The position numbers and the translations under genes are program-made. From contig CACGPY010000002.1 in assembly GCA_902575095.1 (NCBI GenBank), positions 1-64,000 on the forward strand: a stretch of DNA of 64,000 nucleotides. Reading direction: 5' to 3'. This DNA comes from an uncultured Pelagibacteraceae bacterium (GTDB taxonomy: Bacteria > Pseudomonadota > Alphaproteobacteria > Pelagibacterales > Pelagibacteraceae). Of this stretch, positions 41,687-50,762 are shown piece after piece. How positions within the stretch are numbered: the stretch's first letter is position 1; each line of letters begins with the position of its first letter. The notes under the pieces were generated by a model. The model was not told the DNA's origin, did no database searches, and saw only the letters and a list, made by a program, of their open reading frames with translations.

Positions 41687-42610
41687 TTATCTATAACCTT
41701 GAGCAGCCCATTTAATTACACTCTTAGCATTTTTGGGTGTAACAAAACCAGGTCCTGTCATAACTACACCAGCAGGCATAGTTCCGTATCTCATATATTG
41801 AGAAAAGATAGCTATAGGTAAATAACCTTGTAAGTACTGTTGTTGATCAATTAAGAATTCAACTTTTCCAGCAGCAGCAGCTTTTAGCATTCCTGGAGAC
41901 ATATCAAATGTTCCAAGTTTAATACTTCCAACTTTACCAGCAGACTCTAATGCTTTAAGAGCAGCTTCACCTGCTAGACCAGCTCCTAAAGTAAGAATAG
42001 TGTCATATCCACCACCCAATTTAGCAGCTACAGCTTTTTGAATTTCAGTTGGGTCATTAGATGTTCCTAATATATCTACAGAACCTCCAAAACCTTTTTT
42101 GAAACCAGCACATCTTCTATCTAAAGCAACGTTACCAACCTCGTGGTTAACACATAATGCTTTTTTTCCACCAGCGGCTTTCATTTTTTGACCACCACCT
42201 ACTCCTGCTTCAAATTCAGTTTGACCTACGTGAGCACTAATTCCTAGTTTCATGTAGTCATCTGAACCAGAGTTCATAGAAATTACTGGAATACCAGCAG
42301 ATATTGCAGCTTTAACAGATTTACCTAAAGCGGCTGCATCTGGTAAAGTAATTACGATACCTTTTGGTTTTTGAGAAACAGCGTTATCAATTAATTTTGC
42401 CATTTCAACCATGTCGAATGTTGCTGGAGCAGTATATTTGCAAGACACTTTCATATCTTTACATGCTTTATCTACACCATTTTTTGCAACTGACCAGAAA
42501 GGGTCATTAGCTTGCCCGTGTGACACAACAATAATATCAACTGCTAAAGCAGCAACCGATGTCATCACCCATGTTAAAAGAGCAGCTATTGTTAAGTATA
42601 TTTTTTTCAT
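41687..42610 (-). CDS. Sugar (inositol/ribose-type) ABC transporter periplasmic substrate-binding protein
   Basis: Signal peptide; 'IIVVSHGQANDPFWSVAKNGVDKACKD', 'NEPG-like NHEVGNVALDRRCAGF'. Confidence 0.94.
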   Translation of the reverse strand: MKKIYLTIAALLTWVMTSVAALAVDIIVVSHGQANDPFWSVAKNGVDKACKDMKVSCKYTAPATFDMVEMAKLIDNAVSQKPKGIVITLPDAAALGKSVKAAISAGIPVISMNSGSDDYMKLGISAHVGQTEFEAGVGGGQKMKAAGGKKALCVNHEVGNVALDRRCAGFKKGFGGSVDILGTSNDPTEIQKAVAAKLGGGYDTILTLGAGLAGEAALKALESAGKVGSIKLGTFDMSPGMLKAAAAGKVEFLIDQQQYLQGYLPIAIFSQYMRYGTMPAGVVMTGPGFVTPKNAKSVIKWAAQGYR

Positions 42611-42721
42611 TATTTCCCTCTTTTTTGTTAATTAATTTTCAGGCATTAAAACAAAAAAAAACTATAAGATCAAAAAAAAATCTTTAAATACAACTCTGAG
42701 TATATAAAAAAATTGTTTATT

Positions 42722-43717
42722 TTATTTAATTTTAATGGTTTTTTTAAACTTTAATGATTTATAAGCTGCATTAGCTAATTTTAAAGCAATATAACCATCT
42801 TCAAATGTTGATCTAGATTTAATTTTATTTTTATGAAGAGAAATTAATTCTTTTAGCTGAATATTGTAAGCATCAATATAACGCTCAATAAAAAAATTTA
42901 AGAAAGGTTTTTGAGAATTAGTTTGTTTGGAGTTAAATAACTCTGTTGAGTTTTCTTTCTTGTTCCCAGAAATTAACATTCCATTTTTACCAAATAATTC
43001 TACTCTCTGATCATAACCAAAAGAACAATGTCTTGAATTAGTTATAACGCATATCACTCCTTTTTTAGATTTCATAGTAACTACTGCTAATTCATGATCT
43101 TTTATTTTCTTATAAAAAGATGTAAATGATGAAGTAAATGCATGAATTTCGGTAATTTTATCTTTACCTAAATACAATCTACACAAATCAAAGTCATGGA
43201 TCATCATATCTCTAAAAATACCGCCTGAGGATTTTAGATAAGATATTCCAGGTGGAGCAGGATCTCTACTTGTAATAATAATTTTTTCTAATTTTCCAAT
43301 TTTATTTTTGTCTAAATCTTTTTTTAATGAAAAATGTCCAGGATCATACCTTCTATTAAATCCTAGTTGGATTTTAGGTTTAATTTTTTTTATTTTTTTT
43401 AAAGTTTTAATAATTTTATTGATATTAAGGTCTAAAGGTTTTTCACAAAAAATTGTTTTTTTTCTTTTCATTCCCTCTTCGATAAATTTTATATGAGTAT
43501 TTGTAGGGCTAGAAATAAAAACTATATCAACTTTTTTATCATTGAAAATTTTATTATAATCTTTTTCAATCTTGCATCCGTAAAGTTTTTTTGCTTTATT
43601 ACACAATTGATTAACTTTTTCATAAACATATAGTAATTTTATTTCTTTATTTTTAGTAAGATTTTCTGCATGCATTTGACCTATACGTCCAAATCCGAAT
43701 AAAGCTACATTGATCAT
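42722..43717 (-). CDS. iolG: Inositol 2-dehydrogenase-like Gfo/Idh/MocA oxidoreductase
   Basis: 'VALFGFGRIGQMHAENLTKN', 'KTIFCEKPLDLNI', 'QLGFNRRYDPGHFSLKK', 'GGIFRDMMIHDFDLCRLYLG'. Confidence 0.85.
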   Translation of the reverse strand: MINVALFGFGRIGQMHAENLTKNKEIKLLYVYEKVNQLCNKAKKLYGCKIEKDYNKIFNDKKVDIVFISSPTNTHIKFIEEGMKRKKTIFCEKPLDLNINKIIKTLKKIKKIKPKIQLGFNRRYDPGHFSLKKDLDKNKIGKLEKIIITSRDPAPPGISYLKSSGGIFRDMMIHDFDLCRLYLGKDKITEIHAFTSSFTSFYKKIKDHELAVVTMKSKKGVICVITNSRHCSFGYDQRVELFGKNGMLISGNKKENSTELFNSKQTNSQKPFLNFFIERYIDAYNIQLKELISLHKNKIKSRSTFEDGYIALKLANAAYKSLKFKKTIKIK

Positions 43718-43771
43718 ATTTTTTGTATTAAGTTGATATTTGTAATATAAATTTAGTACTTTATTGAAATT

Positions 43772-44671
43772 ATGTCTATAAAATTAGGTATAGCCCCTAT
43801 AGCTTGGAGCAATGATGATATGCCGGAATTAGGTGGCGAAACTACATTAGAGCAATGTTTATCTGAAGCAAGCAAAGCTGGTTTCACAGGAATAGAGTCA
43901 GGTGGCAAATTTCCTAAAAATTCAAAAGAATTAATACCAAAACTAGAAAAAGAAAATTTACAACTTTGTTCTGGATGGTACGGAGCATCGCTTTTAAAGA
44001 ATACACCGAAAGAAGAATTTAAGTTAATGCGCGAACAGATGGATTTATTTAAAGATTGCAAATCCCCGTGTATGGTATTTGCAGAAATAACTAATTCTGT
44101 ACAAGGTGATCCGAAAATACCTTTATCCAAAAAACCTAAACTTTCAGAGGATGAGTGGAAATTATTTTTATCCAGAATAAATGAAATAAGTAAAATGATG
44201 ATAGATGAAAATATGCCTCTCGCCTATCATCATCATATGGGAACAGTTATTGAAACAGAGGATGAAACAAGGAGGCTAATAGAAAGTACAAATGATAGTG
44301 TAAAATTATTAATTGATACTGGCCACATGTTATTTGCTGGAGGTAATTCAATTAAACTAACCGAGGATTTTATGGAAAGAATAATCCATGTTCATTGTAA
44401 AGATATTCGTAAAAATGTATTAAAAAAATCATTAAAAAATGATTGTACCTTCCGACAAGCTTTTCTTGATGGAGCCTTCACAGTCCCGGGAGATGGGTGT
44501 ATTGATTATAAGCCCTTCTTAACAGTCTTAAAAAATAGAAATTATGAAGGCTGGCTTGTAGTCGAAGCAGAGCAAGATCCAGCAAAAGCTAATCCATTTG
44601 AGTACGCGAAAATTGGTTATAACTATTTAAGTAAAACTGCTAGAGATTGTGGCTTTGATATAATTAGTTAA
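43772..44671 (+). CDS. iolE: Myo-inosose-2 dehydratase
   Basis: 'KLGIAPIAWSNDDMPELGGETTLEQCLSEASKAGFTGIESG', 'LAYHHHMGTVIETEDET'. Confidence 0.94.
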   Translation: MSIKLGIAPIAWSNDDMPELGGETTLEQCLSEASKAGFTGIESGGKFPKNSKELIPKLEKENLQLCSGWYGASLLKNTPKEEFKLMREQMDLFKDCKSPCMVFAEITNSVQGDPKIPLSKKPKLSEDEWKLFLSRINEISKMMIDENMPLAYHHHMGTVIETEDETRRLIESTNDSVKLLIDTGHMLFAGGNSIKLTEDFMERIIHVHCKDIRKNVLKKSLKNDCTFRQAFLDGAFTVPGDGCIDYKPFLTVLKNRNYEGWLVVEAEQDPAKANPFEYAKIGYNYLSKTARDCGFDIIS

Positions 44672-45177
44672 CGATATGCTGAAACAAGTTCGTTATTCCC
44701 AGCAGCTACACATGGTGACTTAATACACGTGCCTATCACCCACTCAGATCCAACTTCTGATTCAAAATTACTTTCTGAGACAAAGATAATTCCTCTATCT
44801 GTGGATTGGCCAGCTTTTCCCTCTGCTTGAATTCTAGGATCTTGAGATGTTTGTATTAAAGGCTTATCAATATTATAAGGATTGTTAAGCTTAATATTTT
44901 TTAAAATATGATTTACAATTTTTGAGGATGTCCAAGCTGAATTACAACTGTCACCCCACAATGTAGTACCTTCTTCATTTGAACTACATTCATTAACTTG
45001 ATTGTTAATAAACTCTACAACTAGTTTATGATTAGATTTTATATCATTAGCTTTTTGTACAATCGCGGATCGTGTAGAAGCAGTCCAGATTAACATTATA
45101 ACAACATAGGCTAACGAGCTTAAAACTAGAGCTTCAAGAGGACCAAAATTTTTAAGTTTTCTTCTTAGTTCGATCAT
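44668..45177 (-). CDS. Hypothetical protein with N-terminal transmembrane segment
   Basis: 169 aa; 'LEALVLSSLAYVVIMLIW' hydrophobic segment followed by a soluble domain with Cys residues. Confidence 0.6.
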   Translation of the reverse strand: MIELRRKLKNFGPLEALVLSSLAYVVIMLIWTASTRSAIVQKANDIKSNHKLVVEFINNQVNECSSNEEGTTLWGDSCNSAWTSSKIVNHILKNIKLNNPYNIDKPLIQTSQDPRIQAEGKAGQSTDRGIIFVSESNFESEVGSEWVIGTCIKSPCVAAGNNELVSAYR

Positions 45178-46130
45178 ATTTTTACAATCATTGATTTATC
45201 TATTTTATTTTCAAAAAAATCAATAATATTTTTTATTGTTTCTAAGGACATTCTTGACTTACACTCATTGGTAAAAGTTGCTGAGTGTGGGCTTAATAAG
45301 ACTTTGCTATTTTTCAACAATGGATTGTTCATATCCACAGGTTCTTTTTCAAAAACATCTAACCCTGCGCCAAAAATAATCTTATCATTAATTGCTTTAT
45401 TTAAATCAGCTTCGTTAATTATCCCACCACGAGAGGTGTTAATTATGATAGCATTATTTTTCATTATTATAAACTTAGAATAATCAAGCATATTTTTAGT
45501 TTTTTCTGTTAAAGGAACATGTAAAGATAAATAATCACATGTTTTTAATCCATCATCTAAACTTTCAACTTTTAATCCGCCAAGTTTTTTAATTATATCT
45601 TCTGAAACAAATGGATCAAAAATTTTTATTTTCATATCAAAACCTAAGCATTTTTTAATTAAACTTTTTCCTATTCTTCCAAAACCTAATATTAATATTT
45701 CTTTATTAAATAATTCTAATGTTTCTATTTGAGATGCATTTTTTTTAAAGTTTCCAGATCTTACTTCATTATCATACTGGTTAATGCTTTTTGAAATAGA
45801 CATCATCATATAAATAACATGTTCTGCTACTGCCACTGCGTTTGCTGTTGCTGTTATAAGAAGAGAAATATTTTTCTTTTTTATGTAATCTAAATCAACA
45901 TTATCATAACCTACCCCATGTCTTGATATAACTTTTAGTTTTGAACAATGTTTGAGAATATTTTCATTAAGTTTAGAAACTCTTAAAGTACATGCGTCGA
46001 ATTCTGGAAGTTTTTTTATTAAATTATTCTCTGAAACATCTGTAATTAATTCATACTCATAATCTTTGTTTCTTTTTAGTAACTCCAACCCATCATTATG
46101 TATTTTTTCAATTACAGCAATTTTTTTCAT
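45174..46130 (-). CDS. D-isomer-specific 2-hydroxyacid dehydrogenase (phosphoglycerate dehydrogenase-like)
   Basis: 'ILGFGRIGKSLIKKC', 'LSLHVPLTEKTKNML', 'IINTSRGGIINEADL', 'LLSPHSATFT'. Confidence 0.92.
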   Translation of the reverse strand: MKKIAVIEKIHNDGLELLKRNKDYEYELITDVSENNLIKKLPEFDACTLRVSKLNENILKHCSKLKVISRHGVGYDNVDLDYIKKKNISLLITATANAVAVAEHVIYMMMSISKSINQYDNEVRSGNFKKNASQIETLELFNKEILILGFGRIGKSLIKKCLGFDMKIKIFDPFVSEDIIKKLGGLKVESLDDGLKTCDYLSLHVPLTEKTKNMLDYSKFIIMKNNAIIINTSRGGIINEADLNKAINDKIIFGAGLDVFEKEPVDMNNPLLKNSKVLLSPHSATFTNECKSRMSLETIKNIIDFFENKIDKSMIVKI

Positions 46131-46137
46131 AGAATAA

Positions 46138-46212
46138 TGGCGGTCCCAAGGGGAATCGAACCCCTCTTTGTTGGATGAAAACCAACTGTCCTAACCGATA
46201 GACGATGGGACC
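46138..46212 (-). tRNA. tRNA-Glu (anticodon TTC), CCA encoded
   Basis: Reverse complement ggtcccatcgtctatcggttaggacagttggttttcatccaacaaagaggggttcgattccccttgggaccgcca; anticodon loop TTTTCAT. Confidence 0.96.
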
Positions 46213-47975
46213 GTATTTTTGAAAGTCTTATTAACAGAAATATCGTCGATAATAAACTCTACATTTGATTGCCCCTTCCATTCATTTAGGGATAATTTAC
46301 CAGCAATATTAAATGATTTATTATTCTTTTTTAAGAGATAGCCCCCTAAGTCATTTTCTGTCGCATTAAAAGCTATAGACTTTATAGTTGAACCATCTTC
46401 ACCTATCAAAACGGATTTTACATGTTTTTCACCCACAATTTTCCCATTAATAGTTTTTACGTTTTCAATAATAAATTTTGGTTCAGGATTACCAGATCCA
46501 AATGGAGATAATAATTCAACTTTATTATAAAATTCTAAATTAACCGCAGATGGTGCAATGATACTATCAAAAAATAAAGGTTTTTCGCTTTTCAAATTCT
46601 CATTTATCAGTTTAAATTTTTTAAAAACAAATTCTTTAAAAATATTAATATTTTCAAAATTTATAGAAAACCCTCCAGCCATTTTATGCCCTCCACCTTT
46701 TATTAATATTTTTTCTTGAGTAGCAGCAATAATAACTGAACCAATATCAAAACCTACTATAGATCTTGCCGATCCTTTTCCAATATTTCCTTCTACAGAA
46801 ATTAATATAACTGGTTTATTAAATTTATCTTTTAATCTGGCAGCAACTATACCAATTACTCCTTCGTGCCAATTCTTACCGCTCATAACTATTACAGGAT
46901 CATTAGTACAATCCTTTGTTTCATTTAAAATTTTTCTTAAAAGATCTTTCTCAAGCATTTGTCTTTCCATGTTGTATTGATTTAATTCTGAAGCTAATCT
47001 AAATGAATATTTAGGGTCCTTATTTAATAATAAATTTGCTCCATGAGAGCATTTACCAACTCGTCCTCCAGCATTAATTCTAGGCCCTAATAAATAACCT
47101 AAATGATATATTGAGGGATTACTCTCTATTTTGCATATATCCCACAAAGTTTTTAAGCCAAGATTTTTTTTCAATTTTATTATTTTTAATCCTTGTTTAA
47201 CAATAGCTCGATTTAAACCAATTAAAGGGACAACATCACACACTGTGCCTAGGGAAACTAAATCAAGATAATTAATCAGATCAGGTTCTTTTAAATCTTC
47301 TTGAATAAACCAACCATTATTTCTTAATTTTCTGTTAAGTGAAACCAAAAACATGAAAGAAACACCAGCTGCACATAAATATTGTAAATTTGATTTGTCA
47401 TCTAATCTGTTAGGATTAACTATGGAGAAAGCTTTTGGTAAATTAACTTCTGATTGATGGTGATCTAATACAATTACGTCAATATTTTGCTCTCTTGCAA
47501 AATTTATAGCTTCAAACGATAAGGTTCCACAATCAACTGTAAAAATAATTTTGACTTTTTTATTAATCAATTCTTGAAAACTTTTAATCGATGGTCCGTA
47601 TCCTTCCTTTTTTCTATCTGGAATATAAATTTCATAATCTATATTCAGTTCTGAAAAATAATTTCCTAGTAAAGCAGTTGAAGTAGCTCCATCAACATCA
47701 TAATCACCGAAAATTCCTATTTTTTCTTTTTTAATTATTGATTTTGCAGCTCTCTTTGATGATTTTTCCATATCGTTTAAGATATCTGGATTAGGTAGAA
47801 AATTTTTAATCGAGGGATTTAAAAAAGAATTTATTTCATCTTTTTTAATTTGCCTAATTGATAAAAGTTTTGATGTAATTTCATCTAATGAAAAATTTTC
47901 TTTTAAAAAAATGATATCTTTTTCATTATATTTTTTCAAAATCCAATTTTTACCACTTAATGAAAGTGAACTCAT
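46191..47975 (-). CDS. recJ: Single-stranded-DNA-specific exonuclease RecJ
   Basis: 'IFGDYDVDGATSTALLG', 'TVDCGTLSFEAI', 'VLDHHQSE', 'NAGGRVGKCSHG', 'GGGHKMAGGFSI'. Confidence 0.95.
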   Translation of the reverse strand: MSSLSLSGKNWILKKYNEKDIIFLKENFSLDEITSKLLSIRQIKKDEINSFLNPSIKNFLPNPDILNDMEKSSKRAAKSIIKKEKIGIFGDYDVDGATSTALLGNYFSELNIDYEIYIPDRKKEGYGPSIKSFQELINKKVKIIFTVDCGTLSFEAINFAREQNIDVIVLDHHQSEVNLPKAFSIVNPNRLDDKSNLQYLCAAGVSFMFLVSLNRKLRNNGWFIQEDLKEPDLINYLDLVSLGTVCDVVPLIGLNRAIVKQGLKIIKLKKNLGLKTLWDICKIESNPSIYHLGYLLGPRINAGGRVGKCSHGANLLLNKDPKYSFRLASELNQYNMERQMLEKDLLRKILNETKDCTNDPVIVMSGKNWHEGVIGIVAARLKDKFNKPVILISVEGNIGKGSARSIVGFDIGSVIIAATQEKILIKGGGHKMAGGFSINFENINIFKEFVFKKFKLINENLKSEKPLFFDSIIAPSAVNLEFYNKVELLSPFGSGNPEPKFIIENVKTINGKIVGEKHVKSVLIGEDGSTIKSIAFNATENDLGGYLLKKNNKSFNIAGKLSLNEWKGQSNVEFIIDDISVNKTFKNTVPSSIG

Positions 47976-48913
47976 TTATTATAAATATTAGTGACCGATT
48001 TGATTATTTTTTTACTTTTATGTAGAACAAAAGTATTTACTTCAAACTCATTTCCCAAATCTAATACTCCCTTTGCTAAATCTCCAGAGGTAACGCCTGT
48101 AGCACAAAATATAACATCTCCTTTAACCATATCTTCTATATTATATTTTTTTTTAAAATCTTTAATCCCAAGTTTTTTTGCTCTTACTTTTCCCTCCTCG
48201 TCTAATACTAATCGTCCTTGAATTTGACCTCCATAACAAGAAAGAGCTGCTGCAACAATAACTCCTTCTGGAGCACCCCCTGTGCTATAATAAATATCAT
48301 TTTTAGGATTTTCTCCAATTACACTTAGAGCTCCGGCAATGTCTCCATCTGTTATATAGTTAATGTTCACATTCATTTTAACTAATATTTCAATAATTTG
48401 ATTATGTCGTTCTCTTTTAAGGACACACGCATTTAAATCTGATATTTTTTTATTTTTAGCTTGCGCTAACAATTTGATATTTTTTTCAACTCCATTATCT
48501 AGGTCCATCAAATTATTAGGTAAATTTGATCCAATTACAATTTTTTCCATGTAAGTGTCTGGTGCAGATAGTAAGCTTCCTTTTTCAGAAATAGCTAATA
48601 CTGAAAAAGCGTTCGGTTCGCCATTAGCTGTGAATTTTGTTCCTTCTAATGGATCAACAGCAATATCAAATTTTGGCCCATTTAAAGTACCTAGTTTTTC
48701 ACCAATATATAGCATTGGTGCTTCGTCCATTTCACCTTCTCCGATAACAACAGTACCCTCCATATTAATTTTATTAAGTTCTCGTCTCATCGGATCAACA
48801 GCACCTTTATCAGCAGCTATTTTATCTTTTTTTCCTATAAATTTCGAAGCACCGATTGCAGCTTTTTCAGTTACTTTAATGAATAGATTTAAAAATTTTT
48901 TATCAATCGACAT
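47972..48913 (-). CDS. glpX: Class II fructose-1,6-bisphosphatase
   Basis: 'VVIGEGEMDEAPMLYIGEKLG', 'DIAVDPLEGT', 'GGAPEGVIVAAAL', 'CATGVTSGDL'. Confidence 0.95.
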   Translation of the reverse strand: MSIDKKFLNLFIKVTEKAAIGASKFIGKKDKIAADKGAVDPMRRELNKINMEGTVVIGEGEMDEAPMLYIGEKLGTLNGPKFDIAVDPLEGTKFTANGEPNAFSVLAISEKGSLLSAPDTYMEKIVIGSNLPNNLMDLDNGVEKNIKLLAQAKNKKISDLNACVLKRERHNQIIEILVKMNVNINYITDGDIAGALSVIGENPKNDIYYSTGGAPEGVIVAAALSCYGGQIQGRLVLDEEGKVRAKKLGIKDFKKKYNIEDMVKGDVIFCATGVTSGDLAKGVLDLGNEFEVNTFVLHKSKKIIKSVTNIYNK

Positions 48914-48916
48914 TAA

Positions 48917-50194
48917 TTACTCATCAATTCTAATTAATTTCGATTTATGTTTCACATAACTTTTTTTATCAACTTCTCTCAAAGTTTTTTTCAAAAATAT
49001 ATCTTTAGATTTGTGGGTTATAATAATAATCGATGAGGTTTTTTTATGAGGATTTTGGACTAACCTTTTAATTGATACCTTATTCTTAGAAAAAATATTT
49101 GTGATATTGGATAATATACCCGGTCTATCTTCAACTTCAAAACGTAGATAAGCAGAAAATAGTCGCTGATCTAAATTTTCGAATTTTAGTTTTTCCCTTT
49201 CTTTACTTGAAAGAGAAAAAGGAAATTTTATATTTCCTCTCAATATAGATGAAATATCAGATACAAGAGCGGAGGTAGTTGCCGCAGCTCCTGCTCCTTC
49301 TCCTTGAATAGTGCTTTGACCAACAGGTTTTCCATCGACTATTACAGCGTTTAAAACACCGTCTATACTAGCGACATAAGAATCTTTTTTTATCAGTGTT
49401 GGATGAACTCTCTGATAAATCTTATTATTTAAGAGTTCAGCAAACCCTAAAAGCTTAATTTTGTAACCGAGTTTATTAGCATTATCTATATCAGTTTTGT
49501 CTATTTGTTTAATACCTTCAACGTAAATATTATCATTTAGAAAAGAGTTAAAACATAATGAAGTTAGAATTTTTAATTTTGAAGATACATCTTCACCATT
49601 TAAATCAGCAGATGGATTAGTTTCAGCGTATCCTAATTTTTTTGCTTTATTTAAAACATCATTAAATTCTTTATTCTCTTTATCCATAGATGAGAGTATA
49701 TAATTTGATGTGCCATTAAATATTCCATAAATTTTTGATATTTTATTTGCAATTAAACCTTCTTTTAGAGACCTGATTATAGGAACACCTCCACACACTG
49801 ATGCTTCAAATTCAAGGTTTACTCTATTTTTCTCAGCTATTTTAGCTAATCTATCTCCGTATTTAGCAATCAAAGCTTTATTAGCAGTAACAACATGTTT
49901 GCGATTATATAGTGCATCAAAGACTAATTTTTTTGCTGGACCTTCAGCTCCTCCAATAAGTTCTACTATTAGATCAACGTCATTAAGTCTTGTAGCTTCT
50001 AAATAATTATTTAGCCATTGATTTTTTTTGACATTGATTAGCCTTCTTTTATTTTTATTTTTAGCTGATACGTATTTAACAATTGGTAAACAGTTGTTTT
50101 TTACTGTTAAGATTTTTTTATTTTCATTCAGATATTTAAATAAATAACTTCCTATATTTCCTAAACCTATTATTGCTATATTTAATTTTCTCAT
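48917..50194 (-). CDS. hom: Homoserine dehydrogenase with C-terminal ACT domain
   Basis: 'VVTANKALIAKYG', 'EASVCGGVPIIRSLKEGL', 'GIFNGTSNYILSSM', 'RPGILSNITNIFS'. Confidence 0.95.
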   Translation of the reverse strand: MRKLNIAIIGLGNIGSYLFKYLNENKKILTVKNNCLPIVKYVSAKNKNKRRLINVKKNQWLNNYLEATRLNDVDLIVELIGGAEGPAKKLVFDALYNRKHVVTANKALIAKYGDRLAKIAEKNRVNLEFEASVCGGVPIIRSLKEGLIANKISKIYGIFNGTSNYILSSMDKENKEFNDVLNKAKKLGYAETNPSADLNGEDVSSKLKILTSLCFNSFLNDNIYVEGIKQIDKTDIDNANKLGYKIKLLGFAELLNNKIYQRVHPTLIKKDSYVASIDGVLNAVIVDGKPVGQSTIQGEGAGAAATTSALVSDISSILRGNIKFPFSLSSKEREKLKFENLDQRLFSAYLRFEVEDRPGILSNITNIFSKNKVSIKRLVQNPHKKTSSIIIITHKSKDIFLKKTLREVDKKSYVKHKSKLIRIDE

Positions 50195-50204
50195 GTCTTA
50201 AATA

Positions 50205-50762
50205 TTATCTTCCTGTTATATCAGGAAATTTTTTCTTTTTTCCTTGTTCTATTAAATATTCTGATATTTCGTCAATACTACATTCTTCTAATATTTTACA
50301 AACATCGACAACTTTTATTCTTTTTTTATTCATACTATTTTCAAAGATTTTTTTATTGTTAATCTTAGTTTTTTTTCTAGTGATTTCTTTTTGTATTTTT
50401 TCTGCATCGTTTTTAGATACTATTTTTGAAATCTTTTTTTTCTTTTTATCTTTAATTTTTTTTTTAATATTAATAATTTCTTCATTTGACAAAGTCTTCA
50501 ATTTATTTTTAGATTGTTTTCTTTGTAATAATGCAATTTCTCTTTTTCCAGTTTGATTTTCTTTTAAATTTAATTCTATTAAATCAGTCTTTTTTTTTAT
50601 TTTTTTATCAACAATTTTTACTTCGATAGTAAGATTTTCTTCAAAATATTGTTTAGCTTCAGATTTATTTATACATACATGATCTCCACATATAAAAACA
50701 GTCTCAGGTTTATTACATCCTGATAATAAGGCTAAGATTATTGAAAAAAAAATAATTCTCAT
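50205..50762 (-). CDS. Hypothetical lysine-rich lipoprotein
   Basis: N-terminal lipobox 'ALLSGC'; Lys-rich centre; Cys-containing ends 'FICGDHVCINKSEAK' and 'VDVCKILEECSIDE'. Confidence 0.7.
   Translation of the reverse strand: MRIIFFSIILALLSGCNKPETVFICGDHVCINKSEAKQYFEENLTIEVKIVDKKIKKKTDLIELNLKENQTGKREIALLQRKQSKNKLKTLSNEEIINIKKKIKDKKKKKISKIVSKNDAEKIQKEITRKKTKINNKKIFENSMNKKRIKVVDVCKILEECSIDEISEYLIEQGKKKKFPDITGR

Noticed and set aside
42651-42689. AAGATC-A-rich-ATCTT dyad upstream of the substrate-binding protein
   Set aside because: Short arms made mostly of A/T runs; not distinguishable from base composition.
48555-48959. 134-aa + strand ORF
   Set aside because: Antisense to glpX; Ser/Pro-rich mirror translation.
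50173-50556. 127-aa hydrophobic + strand ORF
   Set aside because: Antisense to the Lys-rich lipoprotein; Phe/Leu-rich sequence is the expected complement of poly-Lys codons.
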